The notes beneath the pieces were generated by a model. It was not told where the DNA came from, ran no database searches, and was given only the letters and a program-made list of their open reading frames with translations. This document shows positions 1 through 7,295 of a DNA stretch of 12,136 nt, piece by piece. The stretch spans positions 1-12,136 of the forward strand of contig JWZX01000171.1 of the NCBI GenBank assembly GCA_001275005.1. Reading direction: 5' to 3'. Made by a program: the position numbers and the translations under genes. Within the stretch, counting starts at the first letter, position 1. The number at the start of each line of letters is the position of its first letter. This stretch comes from Chrysochromulina tobinii (taxonomy: Eukaryota; Haptophyta; Prymnesiales; Chrysochromulinaceae).

Positions 1-110
1 GAGTTTTTACAGTCACAGGTGCTACAAGTTGCGAGGAGCTGTGAGAATGAAACTCACAGCCGCTCGAACTTGAGGAGCTGTGAGAAAAAAATTCACAGCT
101 GCTCACTTGG
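1..110. repeat. Degenerate ~39-bp tandem repeat, each unit a hairpin
   Basis: Two clear units lie at 33-71 and 72-110, and a diverged partial third at 1-32. Each full unit holds an inverted repeat: GCTGTGAG (38-45) with CTCACAGC (53-60) around a 7-nt A-rich loop, and AGCTGTGA (76-83) with TCACAGCT (93-100) around a 9-nt A-rich loop. The units differ mostly in the loop and flanks, while pairing is kept. The array lies downstream of the minus-strand gene ending at 272 and may continue beyond the window edge. Function unknown; it could be a minisatellite or an element in a transcript 3' region. Confidence 0.7.
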
Positions 111-231
111 TGGAAAACACCGTTAACCCGCAGGGACGGGATGAAGAGCCCGCAACGACGCGTTTTCGAGCTGCGTTCTCTTGCAACGCGCTCATAAAAA
201 TAAAGGCCACACGCAGCGCATGCCTACCTAC

Positions 232-252
232 TGTGCGCGCGCGCGCGCGCGC
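232..252. repeat. (GC)9 alternating purine-pyrimidine tract
   Basis: TGTG runs into nine GC dinucleotides, giving 21 bp of strict purine-pyrimidine alternation. Such tracts can adopt Z-DNA under negative supercoiling. It sits about 20 bp downstream of the stop codon of the MoaA-type gene, so it is probably in that gene's 3' untranslated or flanking DNA. Confidence 0.75.
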
Positions 253-271
253 CTGTCCCTCACAGTGTGTC

Positions 272-1516
272 TCACCCTCCTATGGTCGTCATTGGACGGT
301 TCTTCGTGGCGGCGATCTGGTGCATGCCCGCATGCGCTGCGTGCTTGCGTTGGAGCGCGCCACCCACGAGCTCGAGCAGCTCCGCGTCCGTCGCGCCTTC
401 GCGCATCGCGTCGCGAAGCGAGACCTCGCGGCTCCCGAAGAGGCATACCTTGAGGCTCCCGTCGGCGGTGAGCCGGAGCCGGTTGCATCCGGAGCAGAAC
501 GGCTGCGTCATCGAGGCGATGAACGAGACCGAGCCGGCCGAATCGGGCAGCTTCCAGGAGACGGCCACGTCATTCGGGGGCGACGGCTGCTTCGAGAGCT
601 CAGGGTGCGCCTCCCGCAGCCGCAGGAGCATCTCCTCGAGTGAAACCATACTCTCGTGCTTCCACTTGTTGCCGTCGAAGGGCATGTACTCGATGAAGCG
701 CACGTCGATCGGGCGCGCGCGAGAGAGCTCTGCGAACGCAAGCAGCTCGTCGTCGTTGATCCCCGCCATCACGACGCAGTTGAGCTTGAGTGGCGTGAGT
801 CCGATCTGGAGCGCGAGATCGATCGCCTCGAGCACACGCGCGAGCCCATCGCGGCGCGCGATCTGCACGAATCGAGCGCGGTCGAGCGTGTCGAGCGACA
901 CGTTGAGACGGTCGAGCCCATTGAGCACGAGCGTTGGCAGCATGCGCGGCAGCGCTATGCCATTGCTCGTGAGCGCAATCTGGCGCAGCCCGCGCGGACG
1001 CAGCTCGTTCAACGAGCTCACGATCTCAGGCAGGTCGCGCCGCACCGTCGGCTCGCCGCCTGTCAGGCGGATTTTGTTGACGCCCGCGTCGACAAGGAGC
1101 GAAGCGATCCGCATCATCTCCTCAGTGCGGAGCAGCCGCGAGTCGGGCGTCAGGTCCACGCCACCCTCGGGCATGCAGTAGACGCAGCGGAGCGAGCAGC
1201 GCTCCGTCAGCGAGATGCGCAGGTATGTGTGGCGCCGACTGAAGCGATCGGAGAGCGCCGGGTCGACGGATGTAGAGGCTTCAGCCGCGGGAACACCATG
1301 CTGCCGCCGTAGCTCGGCGGCAGCGCGCACGGCGGAATGGTCGGAGCGCCCGGCGGAGTGGTCTGCATCGACGGGCCGTGGCGAACCAGCGACGAAGTCC
1401 TGAGGCGACGGGGCCTCCTCGGCGAGGCGGCTCCGCAACAGCCGCGCACGTGCAGAGGTGGACGCGGAGGCAGAGGTGGAGAGGAAGCGCGAGGCACAAA
1501 GGCGTCTCGCCCCCAT
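272..1516 (-). CDS. MOCS1A: GTP 3',8-cyclase (molybdenum cofactor synthesis, MoaA/MOCS1A/CNX2 type)
   Basis: This radical-SAM enzyme converts GTP to the cyclic intermediate that becomes cyclic pyranopterin monophosphate, the first step of molybdenum cofactor synthesis; in eukaryotes this occurs in mitochondria. The 414-residue reading shows the SAM-cluster motif CxxxCxxC (C107, C111, C114, in ERCSLRCVYCMPEGG), the LTGGEP motif (about 151-156), the eukaryote-typical FIEYMPFDGNKW, the second-cluster cysteines C341, C344 and C358, and the C-terminal Gly-Gly (ends MTTIGG) that is functionally important in the family. The open frame continues 10 codons further to a GTG, but the first ATG is at 1516. 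From there the N terminus is rich in Arg, Ser and Ala with few acidic residues, as in a mitochondrial presequence. About 90 residues precede the catalytic domain. No MoaC domain follows, so this is not a MOCS1A-MOCS1B fusion. No intron is needed. Confidence 0.95.
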   Translation of the reverse strand: MGARRLCASRFLSTSASASTSARARLLRSRLAEEAPSPQDFVAGSPRPVDADHSAGRSDHSAVRAAAELRRQHGVPAAEASTSVDPALSDRFSRRHTYLRISLTERCSLRCVYCMPEGGVDLTPDSRLLRTEEMMRIASLLVDAGVNKIRLTGGEPTVRRDLPEIVSSLNELRPRGLRQIALTSNGIALPRMLPTLVLNGLDRLNVSLDTLDRARFVQIARRDGLARVLEAIDLALQIGLTPLKLNCVVMAGINDDELLAFAELSRARPIDVRFIEYMPFDGNKWKHESMVSLEEMLLRLREAHPELSKQPSPPNDVAVSWKLPDSAGSVSFIASMTQPFCSGCNRLRLTADGSLKVCLFGSREVSLRDAMREGATDAELLELVGGALQRKHAAHAGMHQIAATKNRPMTTIGG

Positions 1517-1677
1517 TCGGGCAGTGTATGTGAAGCGTACGTTCACACTGGATTACAGTCAGTTCAGAGCACGCCAACATATTCCGTGCAGTTCTACACA
1601 AGTGCTACTGTATGCTTCTCTCGATCCGGGAGCGCGGCCGCCGAAACAGGTCAACAAGTGTACAAAACAAGCCCAAC
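1517..1677. promoter_or_regulatory. Compact divergent promoter region (MOCS1A / MoxR-VWA)
   Basis: The two start codons point away from each other and are only 95 bp apart (ATG 1516 on minus, ATG 1612 on plus), or 161 bp if the plus gene starts at 1678. Both promoters must lie in this interval or overlap the 5' coding ends. I see no TATA box or other convincing core element. The assignment rests on gene orientation alone. Confidence 0.5.
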
Positions 1678-3014
1678 ATGCAGCCCATTAGAAGTCTTGG
1701 CGGCACACCACAGGTGCCCCTCAGCTACACCTTCGGCTTTGGCCGTCGCCTCCTCTACACTGCAACAAGCTCGCCACGTGGCGTGCTCAGGCTTCGCGAT
1801 CAACTCGACGCTGCGGTGATAGGCCAGAAACCACTCAAAGAGTGCCTCGTGCTGGCTCTCATCGCCAAGGAACACGTTTACGTTGAAGGTCCACCAGGAG
1901 CCGCCAAGACCCTGCTTGCTGAGACAGCTTCCGCAACCGCGGGGCTCAGCGCCTTCTTTTGTCAGCTGCATCGCGATACGCGCCTCTCCGAGCTTGTGGG
2001 CGATGCCGTCATCCGTCGTGAGCAACGACCCACTGGAGAGCTGATCCGTTCAGAGGTTGAAGCAGGCGGGCTCCTCACCGCCGAGGTTGCGGTTCTCGAT
2101 GACATCAGCCGTGCTCCCGGAGAGGCACTCAACGTCTTGTTGAGGCTTCTCAACGAGCGGCGGTGGCACGCCAAGCCCATTCCACTTCTCACAGCGATCG
2201 CCACCGGCAACCCGACGAGTGCGACGTATTACAACGAGCCGCTCGGTAAGTCGCCAGGCTAAGTGATGAGCCCTGCCATGGCCGAGTGGCGCACTCTGTC
2301 ATGCCATCATCCCAACGAGCTGAGACCTCGGCGTGCTCACCTCACAGATCCAGCGACGCTCGACCGCTTTGCCTTCCAATTGAGATGTGACGGGCTGCTT
2401 GGCTTGGGTCGATGGGAGGATGCCGCGAGCGTCATCGACCGCTTTACAACCGAAGCCGCACCTCGAGAGCAGGGCACTCATGGAGATAGTGATGAGCGAG
2501 AGCGCTCTCTGTGCGCCACGGAGCTCGCACAGTTGCAAACCGCCGTGGAGCGCGTGCGCTTTCCGCCCGAGGTGCGTGACGGCATCATCCGCTTCATCGT
2601 GCAGCTGATCGCGCGACATAAGCTCGATGCGAGTAACTCGTGCATTTCGGACCGGACGTTCCTCGTCAAGGCGCCCAAGCTCCTGCGTGCGTGCGCCGTG
2701 GCCGCTGGCCGAGACGAATGCATGCCCGAGGACCTGAGAGTGCTGCAGCACATGATGACTTTCCGGCTGCCCGAGCATGTGGAGTCGGAGCAGGTGCTCG
2801 CCTTGCTAGAGGAAGTGGTGGAGGAGGCGCGCCATGCAGCCGCGCGTCGGGCTGGTACGGCAAAGGAGAGCGTGAAGGGAGACCACAGTGGCGGCACACG
2901 TGGTGGTGATGATGGTGGTGAGCAGAGCACTGGACAGAGTCCGCCCGCCGAAGATGGGGGAGCCGCAGTGATGCCTGCGCAGCAGCAGCAGCAGCAGCAG
3001 CAGGAGCAGCAGCA

Positions 3015-3066
<52 letters not shown>

Positions 3067-4197
3067 CAGCAGCGGCAGCGGCAGCAGCAGGAGCAGCAAT
3101 CTTCGACAGAGGAAAGGCCAGGTACCGGTAGCAGTGCCACCTTAGCCGATGCGACCGCCGCCGAGCTGGCCACGCTAGCGACCGTGTCTCCGTCGCAACG
3201 CAGCGCAGGTGCTGCCGGCACGCCGCGGCCCCGCCCACCCCCCTCAGCTGACACGATCAACTCCAACCCCGAGACTGTGCAGGGGCTCGAGCGCCTCCTC
3301 GAGGGGCTCGATGGCCAATTTGAGCGTTCGAGTGCGGTGTCCCGCGCCTCCTCGCAATCCGACGGCGCCCCTCGTGGCTGGCGGCGGCTGCGCTCGTTTG
3401 CGGACTTTGCAGCCGATACGGACGGCGTGGATGCGGCCACCTGGTGTTCCGCCCCAGGCGCAGCGACGGAGCCACGGGCTATTGACCGTTCGAAGCCACG
3501 CAGCAACGGAGCGCTCGCCATCTTGCGTGACGTGTCGACCTCTATGCACGGCCTGAATGCGAAATGGGCTTCGTCACTCACGCTGCGCGTGGTGGAGCTT
3601 GCTCGGCGGCGCAAGATGCACGTCGGCTTGATTGAGTACTCCGACACGGTCACCAAGCTGCACCCCCCCGCGGGCTTCTTTTCACAAGACTACGGCCGGC
3701 TCGCCGCCTTTGCCCGCCGGCTCGAATGCCAAGGGCTCACCGACTATGAAGCCTCGATCTCCGGTGCGCTGCGTGAGTTCCAGGGAGATCGGCGGCTGAG
3801 CGCCCCAAACACGCCGAAGCACATCCTCTTCGTCACCGACGGAGCGCCGACCAAAGGCGACAGGCGTTGCCGCATGGCGCGCGAGATGGCCGGGCGTGCG
3901 GGCGTGCGCATCCACACCCTCTTCTTGCAGTCGGGTCCGTACGACCGTTACCCGCCGGTGCTCAACGATCTCGCGAACGACTCGGGTGGCCTTCGCATGC
4001 AGGCGAGGGTTCTTGATCACGACCGTGGCCACATTGATCTGAGGGTCCTGGCCGAGGGGGAGAACGGCACTGAGCGACCTGAGCTTTTCGCGGTGAGCGC
4101 TCGGTCAGGGGGTATGCTGCGAAGCTCACAGCGCGCGCAGAGCGAACAGTCAGCGTTGCCGAAGCGGCCCGCTGAGCCGAGGCGCCTGATCCCTTGA
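1612..4197 (+). CDS. MoxR-type AAA+ ATPase fused to a VWA domain, polyglutamine linker
   Basis: Exons 1612-2245 and 2348-4197 join in phase 1 to give 827 residues. The AAA+ domain has Walker A GPPGAAKT (93-100), Walker B VAVLDD (159-164, Asp-Asp where Asp-Glu is usual), sensor-1 ATGNPT (Asn200) and, across the splice, EPLDPATLDRF, the MoxR-family landmark. After a helical lid region there is a low-complexity linker with polyQ at about 423-462. The C-terminal VWA domain keeps the full metal-ion site: DVSTS (from D606), T676 in GLTDYEAS, and D709 in FVTDGAP. MoxR ATPases usually work with separately encoded VWA partners as chaperone-like machines that insert cofactors or remodel complexes; here both halves are one chain. 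The substrate is not indicated. Start is uncertain: ATG 1612 is first, but ATG 1678 has A at -3 (then 805 residues). It is not ChlD, whose AAA and linker differ. Confidence 0.85.
2246..2347 (+). other. Spliceosomal intron in the MoxR-VWA gene
   Basis: 102 nt with donor GTAAGT and acceptor CTCACAG. The upstream frame would otherwise stop at 2260-2262. Removal joins ...NEPL to DPATLDRF in phase 1, restoring the contiguous EPLDPATLDRF motif expected in MoxR ATPases, which is strong internal support for the exact boundaries. Confidence 0.93.
2980..3099 (+). repeat. Coding CAG repeat (polyQ tract)
   Basis: About 40 codons, nearly all CAG: an 8-codon run, a 3-codon run, an uninterrupted 15-codon run (3019-3063) and shorter runs, separated by GAG (Glu) or CGG (Arg). 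CAA appears only once, at the end. It encodes the linker between the AAA+ and VWA domains. Long pure CAG runs are prone to length change and to assembly error. Confidence 0.95.
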
Positions 4198-4212
4198 TTG
4201 TAGCGGAGCTGA

Positions 4213-4248
4213 TACAGGTGAACTACAGGTGACACACGCTACAGGGGA
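4213..4248 (+). repeat. Three short direct repeats TACAGG(T/G)GA
   Basis: TACAGGTGA at 4213-4221 and 4224-4232 and TACAGGGGA at 4240-4248, starting 16 bp after the MoxR-VWA stop codon. They are probably in that gene's 3' untranslated region. No function is apparent. Confidence 0.6.
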
Positions 4249-4301
4249 ACATCGTGAACGCCAACGGCCCAACGGCGCCGCGGCGCGCACGGCACTCGGC
4301 G

Positions 4302-4341
4302 GAGAGTCCGCAGAGAGTCCGCAGAGAGTCTGCAGAGAGAC
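4302..4341 (+). repeat. 11-bp tandem repeat, about 3.5 copies
   Basis: GAGAGTCCGCA at 4302-4312 and 4313-4323, GAGAGTCTGCA at 4324-4334, then a decaying fourth unit. A unit length of 11 is not a multiple of three, which also argues against the overlapping open frames being coding. Confidence 0.75.
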
Positions 4342-4975
4342 GAGAACGGAGCCCCCGCTCGGTTGCCGCCCGGGCGCGCACACCGACCGCGCCGCCGCGC
4401 CGGGGTTCGGTATCGGCGCCCCGCGTCCGTCCGCGGCGTTGGACGAGTCCGGGTCTGGGTGTCGCGCTCGGAGACGGACCGTGCGACCGTGCGCTCCGTC
4501 GTCCGACGTGTGGCCGCACCCCCGGGCGGGGCCCGCGTGGCATCAAGTTTTTCGCGTTTTCGCGGCAGCGTGCCACCGCGCCCCGGACCATGCCCTACCC
4601 AGCAGCCAGGGCCCACCCACGATCTCCAGTGATCTCGACACGACGACGGCCACGCGGTGGCTCAAGCCTCCGTACCCGCGCGCCCGGCGTCGGAAAAGGT
4701 CACGGACGCTCGCTACTGCCTACTCGGATCTCCCGCCATCTCGCGGCGCCATGTGCCATCTCCGGCATCTGTCAGTGTTGGCCGGGGTCCGAAATAAGCA
4801 AACTTTTCCGTGAAGCGATAAGCAGCCCGGCCCTCCAACACATATTAATGTATCACAAGCGCGCGTACGCCCTCGTCCGCGACCTTCGCCCCACAGACTC
4901 ACCTGAGGGACACACCTACTATACGAACCCCGGCCGCGGCCGCCTGCTGTGCCACAGACTTCGGAGAACAACAGC

Positions 4976-6147
<1,172 letters not shown>

Positions 6148-6903
6148 ATGCTCTTCGCGGACAAGCGCGCCCTGCGCACCGATCTCAAGTTGCAGCTCCT
6201 CGAGATCCGCGAAAAGGAGCTCAGTTTCTACACAACCAACACGCTCTCAATTGGCACACAGGCGGCACTCTTTGCCGGTTTCTCCTCGACCGCGCTCATG
6301 ACCGAGGTGGACAAATCGTATCAAGTGCTGCACACCCTGTTCCTCCTTTCCACCATCTTGGGGCTCGCGTCTTGCCTGTCCACCGTCGTGAGCACAAGTC
6401 TACTAGTAATGGTTGCGCCTGGTCTGGCACTCCGCGGCCCTGACGGCTCGATGAGCGTAGCGGTCGACAATATGATCGACGAGTACCGCCGAGCGTTCCG
6501 GGGCGTGCTCTTCGGCATCATGATGTTTCACATCTCGACCATATGTTACGCGTGGCTGACGTTCTGGTGGCCCTTGGCGGCGGTTCTATCCATCGGCGTC
6601 AGCGGCTCGCTCTATTGCATCATCAGGTACATCCGAGTCCTAATGAGGCGCTTTGCCCTGCCCGCCGAGGCCGTGGTGACCGGCAAGTTTGAGGGCAACG
6701 AGGCGCAACGCGCGGGACAAGCGGCGGGCCTGAAGAACCGCGGAGAGATCTCGACGCTCTCAACACTCATCCAGGAAGAGAGCAGAGGGCGCGGCATCGG
6801 CCTCGACGGCGCGCCGCTCGCTCCAGAGCTACAGAGGGGGCTGCCGCGAGAGGTGGACCGCGGTGGCAGGCATCTTGGAGTGCAGCGGCTGGGTAGATCG
6901 TAG
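6148..6903 (+). CDS. Four-TM Orai-like (CRAC channel-type) membrane protein
   Basis: The 251-residue product has four hydrophobic segments at roughly 35-52, 60-92, 118-139 and 141-165, with a charged amphipathic N terminus (DLKLQLLEIREKEL) and a hydrophilic C-terminal tail of about 85 residues. This is the topology of Orai, the pore subunit of store-operated calcium channels. The first segment reads AALFAGFSSTALMTEVD, comparable to the Orai pore helix, whose selectivity glutamate lies in a MVEV context; Glu53 would be the equivalent. That match is short, and the rest is too divergent for me to be certain, so another four-TM family remains possible. No STIM-like partner is in the window. ATG 6148 (G at -3) is the first after an in-frame stop. 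The last ~20 residues are Gly/Arg-rich and could be altered by an unseen 3' intron. Confidence 0.55.
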   Translation: MLFADKRALRTDLKLQLLEIREKELSFYTTNTLSIGTQAALFAGFSSTALMTEVDKSYQVLHTLFLLSTILGLASCLSTVVSTSLLVMVAPGLALRGPDGSMSVAVDNMIDEYRRAFRGVLFGIMMFHISTICYAWLTFWWPLAAVLSIGVSGSLYCIIRYIRVLMRRFALPAEAVVTGKFEGNEAQRAGQAAGLKNRGEISTLSTLIQEESRGRGIGLDGAPLAPELQRGLPREVDRGGRHLGVQRLGRS

Positions 6904-6991
6904 AGTACCATGTAGGCCGTCGCAGCATAGCGTGAGAGTCACACGGAGACAGTCCCAGTCAGACCTCTCAGGACTGAGATTGAAGGGGACA

Positions 6992-7029
6992 CTGACTGTG
7001 ATGTGTGAAAGTCTGACAGTCACAGTCAG
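6992..7029. repeat. Perfect 10-bp inverted repeat
   Basis: CTGACTGTGA (6992-7001) and TCACAGTCAG (7020-7029) flank an 18-nt loop, about 90 bp after the Orai-like stop codon. The longest perfect stem found in the window. In RNA it could fold as a 3' untranslated hairpin. Confidence 0.65.
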
Positions 7030-7113
7030 GTCGAGCGCGCCGCCGCCGCCAGCGTTGAGCGTATCGACGACAATTCGCCACACATCAGCTATCCTAAACA
7101 ATTTACAATTACT

Positions 7114-7137
7114 CAAATCTCAAGAGGTGGAGATTTG
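7114..7137. repeat. Perfect 8-bp inverted repeat
   Basis: CAAATCTC (7114-7121) and GAGATTTG (7130-7137) around an 8-nt loop, in the locally AT-rich part of the spacer. Some such stems are expected by chance. Confidence 0.5.
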
Positions 7138-7221
7138 TGTCGCGGCGGTGGGGGGAGGACACGGGGATGTGTACAGGGTATGTGTCCCGTGTGTGTGTCC
7201 CGGCTCCCCCCGGTGTCTTTT

Positions 7222-7236
7222 TACCGGTTACCGGTA
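7222..7236. promoter_or_regulatory. Doubled TACCGGT, possible promoter motif of RING-UBC gene
   Basis: TACCGGT occurs twice in direct succession (7222-7228, 7229-7235); its ACCGGT core is palindromic. It lies about 60-75 bp upstream of the ATG at 7296. The 12-mer TACCGGTTACCG recurs in another gene-free region at 10627-10638. A transcription-factor site is inferred from position and palindromy only. Confidence 0.3.
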
Positions 7237-7295
7237 TGTTTCTTGACATGACATGACGCGCTTGACTTTTGCGCCCCGCCCGGCCCCGGGCGAAC

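Larger units (their letters stand above)
4198..4975. other. Convergent intergenic region with short tandem repeats, no gene supported
   Basis: This 778-bp stretch lies between the 3' ends of the MoxR-VWA gene (plus) and the ARF gene (minus), so it should hold both transcript ends. Several frames are open for 90-257 codons, but the predicted products are Arg/Pro/Ala-rich without recognisable domains, as expected where GC-rich DNA has few stops. I see no polyadenylation hexamer. Visible structure is limited to three TACAGG-type repeats (4213-4248) and an 11-bp tandem repeat (4302-4341). Confidence 0.6.
6904..7295. other. Spacer between tandem plus-strand genes, rich in inverted repeats
   Basis: This 392-bp gap should hold the 3' end of the Orai-like transcript and the promoter of the RING-UBC gene. 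No coding content is recognised. It contains perfect inverted repeats at 6992-7029 and 7114-7137, a weaker one at 7159-7192, and a doubled TACCGGT at 7222-7235, about 60 bp before the ATG. Composition shifts from AT-rich around 7085-7120 to very GC-rich at the ATG. Confidence 0.5.

Noticed and set aside
1-110. CRISPR array
   Set aside because: Only two clear units, with no unrelated spacers between constant repeats; the whole unit is repeated, and the host is eukaryotic.
267-1181. 304-codon plus-strand open frame opposite MOCS1A, and a 218-codon frame at 656-1312
   Set aside because: Both are antisense shadows of a gene with unmistakable radical-SAM motifs; their products are Ser/Arg-rich or Arg/Glu-rich with no domain.
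1517-1546. Extended start of MOCS1A at 1546, and likewise 10037 and 11940 for the other minus-strand genes
   Set aside because: All three upstream positions are GTG codons; nuclear genes normally start at ATG, which occurs at 1516, 9953 and 11841.
2478-3656. 392-codon minus-strand frame with a long Cys run, and poly-Ala and poly-Leu frames nearby
   Set aside because: The homopolymers are the CAG repeat read in other frames; the plus-strand frame has the AAA+ and VWA motifs.
1612-4197. Magnesium-chelatase subunit ChlD
   Set aside because: ChlD also has AAA, linker and VWA parts, but here Walker A is intact, EPLDPATLDRF is MoxR-like and the linker is polyQ rather than Pro/acidic.
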